Position numbers and translations under genes: made by a program | DNA from: Endoryza foliicola | GTDB taxonomy: Bacteria > Bacteroidota > Bacteroidia > Chitinophagales > Chitinophagaceae | DNA: 64,000 nucleotides | Reading direction: 5' to 3' | Assembly (NCBI GenBank): GCA_965226965.1 | Contig: OZ245715.1 | Coordinates: 3,348,001 to 3,412,000, forward strand | Shown: positions 7,929 to 18,020 of the stretch, piece by piece | How the letters are laid out: every line of letters begins with the position of its first letter | Numbering within the stretch: position 1 is the first letter of the stretch | The notes under the pieces: generated by a model | The model's input: only the letters and a program-made list of their open reading frames with translations | Databases searched by the model: none | What the model was told of the DNA's origin: nothing

Positions 7929-10280
7929 CTAGAATTTGAAGTTGAGTGTAGCAGTAGGGATTACGGGGAAGAGGGATACTTGACGAGCATCTACTTTTAA
8001 TGTTCCGTCGTAAGGACTTCCCGACTGATTGAAATAAATGAAATAAGGGTTCATTCGATTGTAGGCATTGTATACACTGAACACCCAATAGTGAGAATAC
8101 CAATGTTTCTTCTTTGGAATAGGCGTATATGTTGCTGAGAAATCGAGGCGATGATAAGCCGGTAGTCTGTAAGCATTCACTTTACTGTATTCCTGCGTAA
8201 GCACTCCATTTACTATATAAAATCGCTCAGGCAGCGTGGTAGCATTTCCAGTGCCGTAAACAAAAACTCCCGACAATTTCCATTTTTTATTCACTTCGTA
8301 CATAGTCACCAAACTTAGGTCGTGGCGACGATCGTATTTTGCCGGATAGGTAGCCCCACCATTCAATTGTGCGAATTTGCGATTGGTCCAACTCAAGGTA
8401 TAGCCCAACCATCCGGTGAACTTACCTCTTGCTTTGTTGATGTAAAATTCAGCACCATAGCTCCATCCCTTTCCAAATATGAACTCTTCCTCCGGATCCT
8501 TTAAACTTTGTGTGTAACCTTCCCTGTATTCAATTTGATTGTCCATTTTCTTATAGTACAATTCAACAGAGGTCTCCCACATATTGTTATTAAAATTCCT
8601 GAAATAGCCTGCTGCATAGAGCCATCCAATTTGAGGCTTTACCCGATACGTACTAGGAACCCAAAGATCAGTGGGTAATGTTGAACCGGCATTGCTTACT
8701 AAATGGATGTACTGGAGATTTCGAGTAATAGAAGCCTTAATAGAGCTTTCATCAGTTAGTGTATAGCGGAGTGTTAATCGAGGTTCCAATCCACCGTATT
8801 GTTGAATCGCCTTACCTCTTCCATAATAGGTGCTATCGGTTTTGTTACCGTTTACATCTTTCTCAAAAACCGTATAAGGTCCCATTTGAGTGAAACTGCT
8901 GTAGCGAAGCCCCGAACTCACTTTTAGTTTATCGGTTGCATCCCAATCGTGTTGAATATACAGTCCTGCTTCACCCGCATATTTCGTGCCTTCATTATTC
9001 GGAGTGAATTGAGTGGAACCTTGACTACCGCTTACTACATTAGGGGTAAATTTATGATAGGTGTATTGAACACCGTATTTGATCTTGTGTTGAGGTGCAG
9101 GGTAATAATCAAAATCCACTTTACCAGAAAGATCACGAATACCAGAATTCAAACTAATGTTGAAATCATTCTGCGCACCTGAGAACGTAAAAAAGTAATC
9201 GTTGTAAACTAAGGTTGTATTGGAGAAAAGCTTTTTGTTGAAAACGTGATTCCATCTAACCGTACCGGTAGCATTTCCCCAAGGAATATTTGCCTTGAAC
9301 GACTGACCTGAATTATTGAAGGTGAACACATCTCGTCCAAAATAGCCACTTATAAACAAGCGGTCCTTATCGCTGAATTTGTAGTTCACTTTCGTGTTCA
9401 AATCGTAGAAATAATAGCCCGAACCGTAGAAATCGCTTGTTTTAGGAATGAATGGTTTTGCGAGTACATCGATATATGTTCTTCTGGCAGAAATGATATA
9501 GGAAGCTTTGTCTTTTTTCAATGGTCCTTGAATACTCAAACGCGACGCAATGGCACCAATTCCTCCCTCTACTTCAGTTTTCTTCATATTTCCATCTTTC
9601 ATTGCCACATCTAAAACGGAGGAGATACGGCCTCCGTATTGGGCAGGCATGCCTCCTTTTATAATGGAGGTATTCTTGATGGCATCCGAATTAAAAATGG
9701 AAAAGAAACCAAATAAGTGACCGGTATTGTAAACCACTGCATCATCGAGAAGGATCAAATTTTGATCCGGTCCACCGCCCCTTACATACAAACCGGTATT
9801 TCCTTCACCTGCATTTCGAATACCGGGTAATAGTTGCAATGTTTTTAGAATATCCACCTCACCAAACAAAACAGGAACTGATTTTATTTGAGTCATCGAT
9901 AAATCAAACTTACCCATCTGAGAACTGGTCACATTTAGATCCTTGCGTTTGCTGGAAACTACCACTTCCTGCAAAACTGATTTCTGTTTCAATTCAAAAT
10001 TAAAGGACTTGCTGGAATCGATTCTTATTTGGATGAGTTGAGGATTGTAACCGGTATAGGAGGCGAGCACCTGATAAGTGCCCTTTGGTAGTGTAATGGA
10101 ATAGAACCCGTATTGATTGGATCCAATGCTTTTGTTAGCTCCAACTATTGTAACGGTAGCTCCGATAAGGGTTTCACCAGACAAAGAGTCTTTTACATAT
10201 CCACTCAACGTTGCTTTTTCTTGAGAATACAAGTTCAGCCCATTCAACAACAGCAACAATACAAACACGCCATTCTTCAT
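7929..10280 (-). CDS. TonB-dependent receptor with N-terminal carboxypeptidase-like domain
   Basis: This is an outer membrane active transporter of about 783 aa. A signal peptide (KNGVFVLLLLLNGLNLYSQ) is followed by a carboxypeptidase-D regulatory-like beta domain (TLSGYVKDSLSGETLIGATV, residues ~25-110). A plug domain follows (QMGKFDLSMTQIKSVPVLFGEVDILKTL, then GLYVRGGGPDQNLILLDD), and a 22-strand-type barrel ends in the aromatic terminus TATLNFKF. In-frame ATGs at 10295 and 10286 would add up to five residues; the one at 10280 puts Lys directly before the hydrophobic core. The ligand is unknown and no SusD-like partner is present. The upstream gene on the same strand (46-bp gap) is DUF3347-like, which suggests a possible metal link. 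Confidence 0.93.
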   Translation of the reverse strand: MKNGVFVLLLLLNGLNLYSQEKATLSGYVKDSLSGETLIGATVTIVGANKSIGSNQYGFYSITLPKGTYQVLASYTGYNPQLIQIRIDSSKSFNFELKQKSVLQEVVVSSKRKDLNVTSSQMGKFDLSMTQIKSVPVLFGEVDILKTLQLLPGIRNAGEGNTGLYVRGGGPDQNLILLDDAVVYNTGHLFGFFSIFNSDAIKNTSIIKGGMPAQYGGRISSVLDVAMKDGNMKKTEVEGGIGAIASRLSIQGPLKKDKASYIISARRTYIDVLAKPFIPKTSDFYGSGYYFYDLNTKVNYKFSDKDRLFISGYFGRDVFTFNNSGQSFKANIPWGNATGTVRWNHVFNKKLFSNTTLVYNDYFFTFSGAQNDFNISLNSGIRDLSGKVDFDYYPAPQHKIKYGVQYTYHKFTPNVVSGSQGSTQFTPNNEGTKYAGEAGLYIQHDWDATDKLKVSSGLRYSSFTQMGPYTVFEKDVNGNKTDSTYYGRGKAIQQYGGLEPRLTLRYTLTDESSIKASITRNLQYIHLVSNAGSTLPTDLWVPSTYRVKPQIGWLYAAGYFRNFNNNMWETSVELYYKKMDNQIEYREGYTQSLKDPEEEFIFGKGWSYGAEFYINKARGKFTGWLGYTLSWTNRKFAQLNGGATYPAKYDRRHDLSLVTMYEVNKKWKLSGVFVYGTGNATTLPERFYIVNGVLTQEYSKVNAYRLPAYHRLDFSATYTPIPKKKHWYSHYWVFSVYNAYNRMNPYFIYFNQSGSPYDGTLKVDARQVSLFPVIPTATLNFKF

Positions 10281-10325
10281 ATACATTGGAAACAATAAAT
10301 TAGGAATAAGGTTGATCTAAAAACA

Positions 10326-10922
10326 TTAGTTTTTAGAATAGTCGATAGAATCGGTAGCATTTGCGCAATCGGGTGTTTCCTTTCCGAGGTAAGGATTCAA
10401 CCGTTCTTTTTGGGCAGCGATCCAAGAACCACCATTGTTATTCAAAGCCGAACTGCAATTGATATAGTATAATTTCACTCCTTTGTATTGAACCACACGA
10501 GCAAGGTTCCAAAGATATTCAGAGATCATTTTGAATTCTGTTCTCTTAGCCTCTAAGTCAGCTTCTTTCTGAAGCGCCTCTGCAGATGCTCTTAATGAGC
10601 TCACCAAATCAATCGCTAACAGTTTAATACTTCCTGTGCTGTCTCCTTGAATTTCATTTGTCTTTAAGCTATCGGCAGATATAATAATAGCTGCAGCAGC
10701 TGCATTCACAGCGTTTGAATCGCTTGCCGTAAAGCCTGCTTTTAAAACCTCATAGGTTTTCAAGAGCTCTTGAAATGAAGCGTTAAAACCTGCGGTGTTC
10801 TCACCAATGGCCAAGGGCTTGTCTTTGGGTGTATCCGGGCCGGAATTGCTTCTAAAGAATAAAAAATAAACGGCAAGTACGGAGGTAAGTAATAGGAGGA
10901 TCCAAAGAAAGCGACGGTTCAT
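10326..10922 (-). CDS. DUF3347-like membrane-anchored protein
   Basis: This 198-aa protein has an N-terminal transmembrane anchor (residues ~4-22), an Ala-rich helical region, and a C-terminal segment VKLYYINCSSALNNNG...GSWIAAQKERLNPYLGKETPDC. That pattern (Y-x-x-C ... G-x-W ... NPY-x-G ... C) resembles the end of DUF3347 domains, which are often found with copper/heavy-metal efflux components in Bacteroidota. The assignment is from memory of the family pattern. The TTG at 10940 gives a longer frame, but the ATG at 10922 begins a normal MNRR-hydrophobic anchor. A TAACTTTG box lies at 10938-10945 on the same strand. It precedes the TonB receptor and is probably co-transcribed with it. Confidence 0.7.
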   Translation of the reverse strand: MNRRFLWILLLLTSVLAVYFLFFRSNSGPDTPKDKPLAIGENTAGFNASFQELLKTYEVLKAGFTASDSNAVNAAAAAIIISADSLKTNEIQGDSTGSIKLLAIDLVSSLRASAEALQKEADLEAKRTEFKMISEYLWNLARVVQYKGVKLYYINCSSALNNNGGSWIAAQKERLNPYLGKETPDCANATDSIDYSKN

Positions 10923-11093
10923 GTGATATTTTTTTTGCAAAGTTAAAAGATAAAATCGATCCCGCTAGTTTCCTGTAAATTTGTAATTCGTTTTAATACA
11001 AGGTTTTAGGTTTTAAAATGAAGGAGATTTTAAGAGTCTCATAGTCAACTTATTATAAAAAGAGGCAAAAACAACAAATTATATTTTTATTTC

Positions 11094-13046
11094 ATGTTAG
11101 CAGGATTAACGAACGTAACCTTTGAATTTGGGGCAAGAATTATTGTGGCAGAAGCCACTTGGCATATTCAGCCCGGAGAACGGATAGGATTGATTGGATA
11201 CAATGGAACCGGAAAGTCGACCATGTTGAAGCTATTGGTGGGAGAATACCAAGCAAGTGAGGGAGTAGTTGAGAGAAGCAGAAGCACCACCATTGGATAT
11301 TTACATCAAGATCTACTCAGTTTCGACACGAACAGCACTATTTTAGAAGTTGCACTAGGCGCTTTTGAAAGAGTTCTTCAATTAGAAAAAGAAATTGAAG
11401 AAATAGGGAAAGAATTGGAAAAAACGGGAGACGAAAAAACGCTGATCGCCTATACAGATCGGTTGCACGAAATGGATACCTTAGACGGTTACAATATTCA
11501 CCACAAAACGGCCGAGGTGTTGCAGGGATTGGGCTTTACCAACAACGATTTGAACCGACCTTATAAAGAATTCAGCGGAGGTTGGAGAATGCGGGTACTC
11601 TTGGCAAAAATGATCTTACAACAACCTGATCTTTTGTTGTTGGATGAACCTACGAACCACTTAGACCTTCCTTCAATTGAATGGCTGGAGAAATACTTGC
11701 AACACTATCAAGGTTCAGTGATTATTGTGAGTCACGATAAGTACTTCCTAAACAGAATGGTCAATAAGATCGTTGAGTTGTATCAGCAGCAGATTCATAT
11801 TTACAATGGCAATTACGATTTCTATGAAAAAGAGAAAGCGGTAAGGGTGGAATTGCAACAAAAAGCTTTTGAAAACCAACAAGACTATATTCGACAGCAA
11901 GAACGCTTCATAGAACGTTTCAAAGCGAAAGCCAGTAAAGCCGCACAAGCTCAAAGTATACAAAAAAAATTAGATCGATTGGATAGAATTGAGGAAGCAG
12001 AAATTGAGCGTCCCAATATCAAGATCAATTTTAGAGTAGATACCATACCAGGCAAAATCATTGTAGAACTAAAGAATATCACGAAAGCATTCGGCAATAA
12101 TGTTATTGTTTCGAATACAGAAGCGACCATTAACCGAGGCGACAAAATTGCGTTGATTGGAGCAAATGGTAAAGGGAAATCAACCTTATTGCGCATCATT
12201 GCAGACGCCGAACCATTTATGGGGGAACGTAAATGGGGGCACAATGTTGACGAGAGTTTTTACGCACAGCACCAATTGGAAGCGCTGGATTTGAACAATA
12301 CCATTTTAGATGAAATGAAAGGGTGCGGAAGCCAACTAACGGAGCAGGAACTGCGTAATTTATTAGGCTGTTTCTTGTTTGGCGGAGATGATATAGATAA
12401 AAAAATTAAAGTGTTAAGTGGTGGGGAGAAAGCAAGGGTGGCATTGGCAAAAACCATTGTAAGCAAAGCCAACTTTTTGATGCTGGATGAGCCTACGAAC
12501 CACTTAGATATGCACTCTGTTGAACTTTTGGCAGACGCTTTGATGAAGTATGAAGGAACGTACATTTTTGTTAGTCACGATCGCTATTTCATTTCAAAAG
12601 CCGCCAATAAAATTTGGGAAATTGTAGACCAGGAAATCAAAGAATTCAATGGTGGTTATGAAGAGTGGGTAGCTTGGAAGGAAAGAATGGCGAAGACTGC
12701 CGTACCGGAAAAAACATCATCGAAGGCAGTAGCACCTGTAGTAACTGTTCAACCTGAGCCTGTAGCAGTGCCTGTTGACAAAGGAAGCCAAGGTCCGATC
12801 AACAAGGAACAGAAGAAAGAATTGCAAAAATATCAGAAACGATTTCAGCAATTAGAGGAAGAAGTGGCAAAACTGCAAAAAGAGCAACAGGCTGTTCAAC
12901 ATGCCCTGGCATCGCCAGATATTTATGCTGATAAAAACAAGTTTCAAGAAGCAGAAAATCGTTATAAAACAGTTTCAGATAACTTAACTAAAGCTCAAAA
13001 AGAATACGAACAGGTATTTGAGAAGTTGATGGAACTGGAATCCTAA
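11094..13046 (+). CDS. ABC-F family ATPase (Uup/EttA-like)
   Basis: This is a soluble twin-nucleotide-binding ABC protein of 650 aa without membrane segments. Such proteins act on ribosomes rather than in transport. The first domain has Walker A GYNGTGKST (residues ~38-46), signature FSGGWRMRVLLA and Walker B LLLLDEPTNHLD. A charged ABC-F linker of coiled coil (residues ~240-300) follows. The second domain has GANGKGKST, LSGGEKARVALA and FLMLDEPTNHLD. The end is a Pro/Val linker and a coiled coil (residues ~580-645) like the Uup C-terminal domain. It may be translated together with the patatin gene 9 bp downstream. Whether it is a Uup, EttA or resistance-type member cannot be decided here. 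Confidence 0.95.
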   Translation: MLAGLTNVTFEFGARIIVAEATWHIQPGERIGLIGYNGTGKSTMLKLLVGEYQASEGVVERSRSTTIGYLHQDLLSFDTNSTILEVALGAFERVLQLEKEIEEIGKELEKTGDEKTLIAYTDRLHEMDTLDGYNIHHKTAEVLQGLGFTNNDLNRPYKEFSGGWRMRVLLAKMILQQPDLLLLDEPTNHLDLPSIEWLEKYLQHYQGSVIIVSHDKYFLNRMVNKIVELYQQQIHIYNGNYDFYEKEKAVRVELQQKAFENQQDYIRQQERFIERFKAKASKAAQAQSIQKKLDRLDRIEEAEIERPNIKINFRVDTIPGKIIVELKNITKAFGNNVIVSNTEATINRGDKIALIGANGKGKSTLLRIIADAEPFMGERKWGHNVDESFYAQHQLEALDLNNTILDEMKGCGSQLTEQELRNLLGCFLFGGDDIDKKIKVLSGGEKARVALAKTIVSKANFLMLDEPTNHLDMHSVELLADALMKYEGTYIFVSHDRYFISKAANKIWEIVDQEIKEFNGGYEEWVAWKERMAKTAVPEKTSSKAVAPVVTVQPEPVAVPVDKGSQGPINKEQKKELQKYQKRFQQLEEEVAKLQKEQQAVQHALASPDIYADKNKFQEAENRYKTVSDNLTKAQKEYEQVFEKLMELES

Positions 13047-13055
13047 AAAAATCAC

Positions 13056-15278
13056 ATGAAGCAATTCCTTTTCGCTGCGCTCCTACTCTTTTCATTTGAA
13101 GCTATGGGGCAACGTCCTAAAATTGGGCTAACGCTCAGTGGCGGAGGAGCAAAAGGATTGGCCCATATTGGTATCTTAAAAGCCATTGATTCTGCAGGGC
13201 TCAAGATCGACTATATCACGGGTACCAGCATGGGTAGCATCGTAGGTGCCCTCTATGCTTCGGGCTATTCGGCCGACCAACTTGAACAAATTGCCAAGAG
13301 ATTAGATTGGGAATTACTATTAACGAATGCCTCTTCGCTTCGTGCACAAGTAATGGAAGAGAAAAGTGAATACGGCAAATATGGGGTGGAATTACCTTGG
13401 ATCAACAATCGTTTTCGTTTACCAAGTGGCGTGTTAGAGAGTGAAGAATTGTGGTTGAAGTTCTCTGAATTGTTTTTTCATGTATATCAGATCAAAGACT
13501 TTAGCAAGCTCCCGATTCCTTTTAAATGTATTGCAGCGGATGTTGCAACAGGAGAAGCAGTAGTACTAGACAAAGGGGATATAGTAACTGCCATCCGTTC
13601 CAGCATGGCCATACCTACCGTATTTACGGCGGTTGAGAACAATGGAAAGAAATTGGTTGATGGAGGAGTGGTCAGAAATTTTCCCGTGAAGGATGTTCGT
13701 GAAATGGGCGCCGATTATGTTATTGGAAGCAATGTTTCCACCGGTCTATTGCCCAAAGAACGCGTGAACAACGCTTTGCAAGTATTATTGCAGATCGCCT
13801 TCTTTAAAGAAGCTGAAGACCTAAAAATACAAATAAAGGATTGTGATTTGTATTTGCCGCTTCCCATTGAAAACTACAATACAGCCAGTTTTAATAAATC
13901 GGATGAAATTCTTCGACTTGGAATTGAAGAAGGCCGACGCCTGTATCCGATCTTCAAACATCTGGCCGATTCTATCAATGCGCAATACGGTGAAACCGAA
14001 CAAAGTAAGATGATTCGCCCGTCGTTCACAGATTCAGTAAAACTTACCAGCATTGAAATACATGGCTTGGAAAGAACAACTCCGGCATTTTTCGCTCATA
14101 TGGTAGGTTATTACGACAATCGCTATTACACGGCTGCGAAATTGAACAACATGATTCGCAAAGCTTTTGGAACGCGTTATTATAACAAAATAACCTATAC
14201 CCTTTATCCGGATGAAAACCATGGCGCGCGAATCATTTTTGACGTAATAGAGAACCCCGAAACTTTTGCCAAAATAGGGTTGCATTACAACAAGTTTACC
14301 GGTATCAGTGTTTTAGCCAACATTACTTCACGCAATTTTTTTACAGCAAGTTCTCGCTCTTACTTAACACTAAATTTTGGTGAACGCTTTCGATTGAAAG
14401 GCGAACATTTACAATATTTAGGTCGCGGAAAAAATGTTGCTGCAATTGCTGATATTCAATTTGAAAATCTCATTTTTCCTGCCTACACCAATTTTAAAAA
14501 GACGGGGGAATACAAGAATTATTACACACAGTCAAATCTTAAAATTCAATATTCGCGCAATCGATCGTATACAGTTGGAACCGGCATAAGGTACGAATCA
14601 ACAGAATTACAACCTTCAATTGAAACCGCCATTCAGTTTAACGGCGATAATCACTTCTTTACACACTTTTTGTATTGGAATGTAAATACCTTAGACAGAC
14701 CAACTTTGCCTAAAAAAGGTTTAAAATTGGAAACCGAACTTGGCTATATATTCAATCAAAGAGCGGATGTTACGATCACACAAAATGGAATTCCATTAAA
14801 TAAAGATTCTTTAGGAATTAGCTTTAACAACTACCAGCGCTTGATGGCCAATTTTGAATTGTACACTCCTCTAGGCAAACGATCTGTATTTTCATTGATG
14901 TTTCAAGGGGGTGTAAACTTCAACTATGCGCAAAACATATTTAATGATTTTGTAATTGGTGGAATGGTTAGAACCTTCAGAAATCAAATTGTTTTTGTTG
15001 GGTTGGAAGAAGGAAGCTTTTTCACTCCAAGTGTAGGAGCGCTTCAAGCAGGATTGAGAGTAAACGCGAATACGAATTTGTATTTTGCAGCGAGAACAAA
15101 TGCTTTGGTCAATAACTTCATTAGTCAAAACAACCTACTGCAAAAGCCTGAGTTTTTATCTGGTCATGCTTTAAGTGTTGGATACAATACGGCTTTGGGT
15201 CCGTTAGAATTGAGTTTTCAGTTCAATGATCAATCTTCGAAATTCAGTTCTTATATTAATTTCGGAATCAACTTTTAG
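13056..15278 (+). CDS. patatin-like phospholipase fused to POTRA and beta-barrel (PlpD-like)
   Basis: This 740-aa outer membrane protein carries a lipid acyl hydrolase domain. A signal peptide (KQFLFAALLLFSFEAMGQ) is followed by the patatin domain: oxyanion loop LSGGGAKGLAHIG (residues ~28-40), nucleophile elbow GTSMGS (~57) and catalytic Asp in DGGVVRNFPV (~207). Residues ~330-395 look like a POTRA domain, and ~400-740 form a BamA/FhaC-type barrel with aromatic strands ending FSSYINFGINF. This order matches PlpD/FplA-type (type Vd) secreted phospholipases, although here it may simply remain cell-attached. Its stop overlaps hutG's stop by 4 bp, tail to tail. Confidence 0.93.
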   Translation: MKQFLFAALLLFSFEAMGQRPKIGLTLSGGGAKGLAHIGILKAIDSAGLKIDYITGTSMGSIVGALYASGYSADQLEQIAKRLDWELLLTNASSLRAQVMEEKSEYGKYGVELPWINNRFRLPSGVLESEELWLKFSELFFHVYQIKDFSKLPIPFKCIAADVATGEAVVLDKGDIVTAIRSSMAIPTVFTAVENNGKKLVDGGVVRNFPVKDVREMGADYVIGSNVSTGLLPKERVNNALQVLLQIAFFKEAEDLKIQIKDCDLYLPLPIENYNTASFNKSDEILRLGIEEGRRLYPIFKHLADSINAQYGETEQSKMIRPSFTDSVKLTSIEIHGLERTTPAFFAHMVGYYDNRYYTAAKLNNMIRKAFGTRYYNKITYTLYPDENHGARIIFDVIENPETFAKIGLHYNKFTGISVLANITSRNFFTASSRSYLTLNFGERFRLKGEHLQYLGRGKNVAAIADIQFENLIFPAYTNFKKTGEYKNYYTQSNLKIQYSRNRSYTVGTGIRYESTELQPSIETAIQFNGDNHFFTHFLYWNVNTLDRPTLPKKGLKLETELGYIFNQRADVTITQNGIPLNKDSLGISFNNYQRLMANFELYTPLGKRSVFSLMFQGGVNFNYAQNIFNDFVIGGMVRTFRNQIVFVGLEEGSFFTPSVGALQAGLRVNANTNLYFAARTNALVNNFISQNNLLQKPEFLSGHALSVGYNTALGPLELSFQFNDQSSKFSSYINFGINF

Positions 15279-16324
15279 TGAGCAAAGGCTTTGATAAAAT
15301 CGCTTACCAAATAACTAATTAGTTTTCCTGTAGTTTCCGACTTTCGTCCGTCGGTTAATTGTGAAGCGCCTTCGGCAATGTGTAAATAGGCGGGCTTGGC
15401 TTGAGCGGCCACCATATTGATGTATTGACGAGCATGAACACTTGAAATACCTGAAGGTGTTTGAGCACTGGTTAAAGTGTTTTCCACGATGTCTAGATCC
15501 AGCTCCACTCCAATCAAATTATCGTCGGTAAAACTGATGGCATGCCCCACGGCTTGAATAAAGTTCCTTTTTTCATGAAGGAAAATATCTTCAAAAGTCA
15601 CCATATCAAGAAAAGGATTGTTCACAAAATCTGTCCAAACATTTTGAGGAAGATAATTTTCTTGAACGCCCACTACACAATACTTCTGTAGGTATCCATC
15701 TTCTTCAGCGTAACGAAAGGGATTGCCACTGTGTCGGCCTTCTGCCGGCCTAAAATCAGTGTGAGCATCTAGGTTTACAACATTTAACTGTGCCAGTTGC
15801 AATACACCTGCTTTGTGCCAGCCCTTAGCCGCACCTTTAATTAGAGGGTATGCGTTGTTGTGCCCTCCACCGATGGCAACAGGTATTTTCTGAGCCTGAG
15901 TAATGGTTTTTGTTAGTTTTTCAACTTCTTCATCAATGGTTTGAACGGCGTGACGATAGGCGTCTTTCTTTTCATCGAAACTCGAAGCATTCTGTTCTAT
16001 TAAATATTTGAGATCACCGAAGTCGAAATGACCGGCAACTAAGATTTCGCTTCCTTCTAAAAAGTCGTTGCTTTGTGTATTTAGAAAAGAAAACAGAAAA
16101 GGAATCCAAGCAGAATCGGCACCCCCTACTCCATCATTACCTCGCACTCCCAAGTCTTCCGGAATTCCGAAAAGAACAAATTTCACTTCCGGGTTTTTTA
16201 TAGCGGCTTCAAACTCGGCAGCGGAATGTGAGGTGTGCACTCGTTCCCCCAATTTTGTTTCAAATCTTCTGATCTTGGTTAACGACAAAACGTCCTCTTT
16301 TTGGTAGAATTTGAAGTGCTGCAT
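15275..16324 (-). CDS. hutG: formimidoylglutamase (HutG, arginase superfamily)
   Basis: This enzyme hydrolyses N-formimidoyl-glutamate to glutamate and formamide, the last step of histidine breakdown. The 349-aa protein has the manganese-binding arginase/ureohydrolase motifs: GGGHNNAYP (residues ~152-160), VNLDAHTDFRP (~184-194) and the late acidic ELDLD (~273). It lies 9 bp after hutI, which makes this reaction more likely than arginase or agmatinase. It is the last gene of a probable operon starting at 19289. Confidence 0.9.
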   Translation of the reverse strand: MQHFKFYQKEDVLSLTKIRRFETKLGERVHTSHSAAEFEAAIKNPEVKFVLFGIPEDLGVRGNDGVGGADSAWIPFLFSFLNTQSNDFLEGSEILVAGHFDFGDLKYLIEQNASSFDEKKDAYRHAVQTIDEEVEKLTKTITQAQKIPVAIGGGHNNAYPLIKGAAKGWHKAGVLQLAQLNVVNLDAHTDFRPAEGRHSGNPFRYAEEDGYLQKYCVVGVQENYLPQNVWTDFVNNPFLDMVTFEDIFLHEKRNFIQAVGHAISFTDDNLIGVELDLDIVENTLTSAQTPSGISSVHARQYINMVAAQAKPAYLHIAEGASQLTDGRKSETTGKLISYLVSDFIKAFAH

Positions 16325-16333
16325 AAACAGAGT

Positions 16334-17572
16334 TTAGATGAAGGAACCACTAATCATGACGGCTTCTATTAAATTAGAGCCAAATGAATAAGGAATATAC
16401 GACAAAGACGGCATTTTAGCATATAAAATAAGATTGGCTTTTTTGCCTACAGCAATGCTTCCCACTTCCTGATGAACTCCCATAGCAAAAGCCCCATTAA
16501 TGGTAGCAGCATTGATGGCTTCAGAAGGTAATAATTTCATTTGAATACAAGCCATCGACACCATTTGGTTCATATTACCGCTTGGACAAGACCCCGGGTT
16601 GAAATCTGATGCCAAGGCGAGCACTGCCCCGGCATTTATCAAATCGCGTGCAGGTGGATAGCTCATTCGTAAAAAATAGGCAGCGCCGGGAAGGAGTGTC
16701 CCAATAGTAGTACTACCACCAAGTGTTTTAATTGAAGCATCGTCCATCGACTCAAGATGGTCAACTGATACCGCCCCTAGTTCAACTCCCAACTCTACAG
16801 CACCAAAACAATTGAGCTGATTGGCATGAATTTTTGGAACTAGCCCATGTTTCAACCCTGCATTTAATAGCCTGCGAGATTCCTCTATTTCAAAAAATCC
16901 TTTTTCGCAAAAAACATCCATATAGTCGGCTAATTTCAACCGCTCAATTTCCGGAAGCATTTCGTGAATAATAAGATCTATATAAGCTGAATGATTTTCT
17001 TTGAACTTAAGTGGGTAAGCATGCGCACCTAAAAACGTTGCCTTTATTGGGATATCATTCACTTCCTTCAAACGTTTGATCACGCGCAGCATCTTTAATT
17101 CAGCCTCAGTGCTCAAACCATATCCTGACTTTATCTCAATTGCACCTGTACCAAGTTTGATCAATTCATTCAACCGAATTTGCGAACGTTCATAGAGCTC
17201 TTCTTCATCAATTTGAGCGATTTTGGACGCAGAGTTCAAGATTCCTCCTCCACTTGCTGCAATTTCTGCATAAGTAGCTCCTTGTATTTTTTGTACGAAT
17301 TCTGCTTCTCTACTCTCTGCAAAAACCAAATGAGTATGACTGTCTACCCAAGTAGGCAGTATCGTCTGCTGATTGATATCGATCACCTGCTCCGGTTTTA
17401 CAACAACCTTCATTTGCTGCATAGAACCAAAAGAGTGAATGCGATCGTTCTCAACTAAGAGCCAAGCATTTTCTATAATACTCAGATTCTTGAGATCATT
17501 TCCACGAAGCGGATTTTGAGTGGAAGACACCCCCACCAACTGTCCTATATTGATCAATAATTTGTAGCTCAC
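16334..17572 (-). CDS. hutI: imidazolonepropionase (HutI)
   Basis: This zinc/iron amidohydrolase opens 4-imidazolone-5-propionate to N-formimidoyl-glutamate, the third step of histidine degradation. The 412-aa length is standard. The metal motif DSHTHLVFAESREAEF is at about residues 76-91, GLVPKIHANQ at ~240-249, and ALASDFNPGSCPSGNMN, carrying the last metal ligand Asp, at ~316-332. It starts 4 bp after an unknown secreted protein gene and ends 9 bp before hutG. hutU and hutH are 43 kb away in this window. Confidence 0.95.
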   Translation of the reverse strand: MSYKLLINIGQLVGVSSTQNPLRGNDLKNLSIIENAWLLVENDRIHSFGSMQQMKVVVKPEQVIDINQQTILPTWVDSHTHLVFAESREAEFVQKIQGATYAEIAASGGGILNSASKIAQIDEEELYERSQIRLNELIKLGTGAIEIKSGYGLSTEAELKMLRVIKRLKEVNDIPIKATFLGAHAYPLKFKENHSAYIDLIIHEMLPEIERLKLADYMDVFCEKGFFEIEESRRLLNAGLKHGLVPKIHANQLNCFGAVELGVELGAVSVDHLESMDDASIKTLGGSTTIGTLLPGAAYFLRMSYPPARDLINAGAVLALASDFNPGSCPSGNMNQMVSMACIQMKLLPSEAINAATINGAFAMGVHQEVGSIAVGKKANLILYAKMPSLSYIPYSFGSNLIEAVMISGSFI

Positions 17573-17576
17573 GCTT

Positions 17577-18020
17577 TTAATTGCTTAGTTTGAGGTATTT
17601 ATCTTGAAAGAAAAAATAGAGGCTCTTCTTCCAAAAATAACGCTTATCCCAATTCAAATTCTTTTGGTAAGGCAGCTCCAATAAATAATAATTGGCAGCT
17701 CCTACCCTAATGGCGGCAATAGTTTCGAAATTAAGTCTGCTCATTTGCGCTTCCCACTCCTCGTATTCATCGTCTAAGAGGTCATCAATTTCAAACAAGC
17801 CAAAGGGCCAGTTGCATAAAACTGAAAAAGTTTTAACTTCAGCAAGTTTTTGCTCATCCATCACTTGAAGTAATTGTTTCTCGGCAGCATTCCAAAAATA
17901 GTTGCCTGAAGGAATAAAAACAGCCCCCCAGTTTTTTACTGCTTCCACATTTTTTGTTTGAGAATAGGAAGAAATTGCAAACAGGGAAATAAAAATCACT
18001 ATCAAGAATACCGATCTCAT
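17577..18020 (-). CDS. small secreted protein of unknown function
   Basis: This 147-aa protein has a clear signal peptide (MRSVFLIVIFISLFAISSYSQ). The mature part is rich in aromatic and acidic residues (YFWNAAEKQLLQVMDEQK, DDEYEEWEAQM, YFWKKSLYFFF). I do not recognise a domain and see no cysteine pattern or catalytic motif. Its start abuts the stop of the aminotransferase-like gene and its stop is 4 bp before hutI, so it is almost certainly co-transcribed with both. Confidence 0.75.
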   Translation of the reverse strand: MRSVFLIVIFISLFAISSYSQTKNVEAVKNWGAVFIPSGNYFWNAAEKQLLQVMDEQKLAEVKTFSVLCNWPFGLFEIDDLLDDEYEEWEAQMSRLNFETIAAIRVGAANYYLLELPYQKNLNWDKRYFWKKSLYFFFQDKYLKLSN

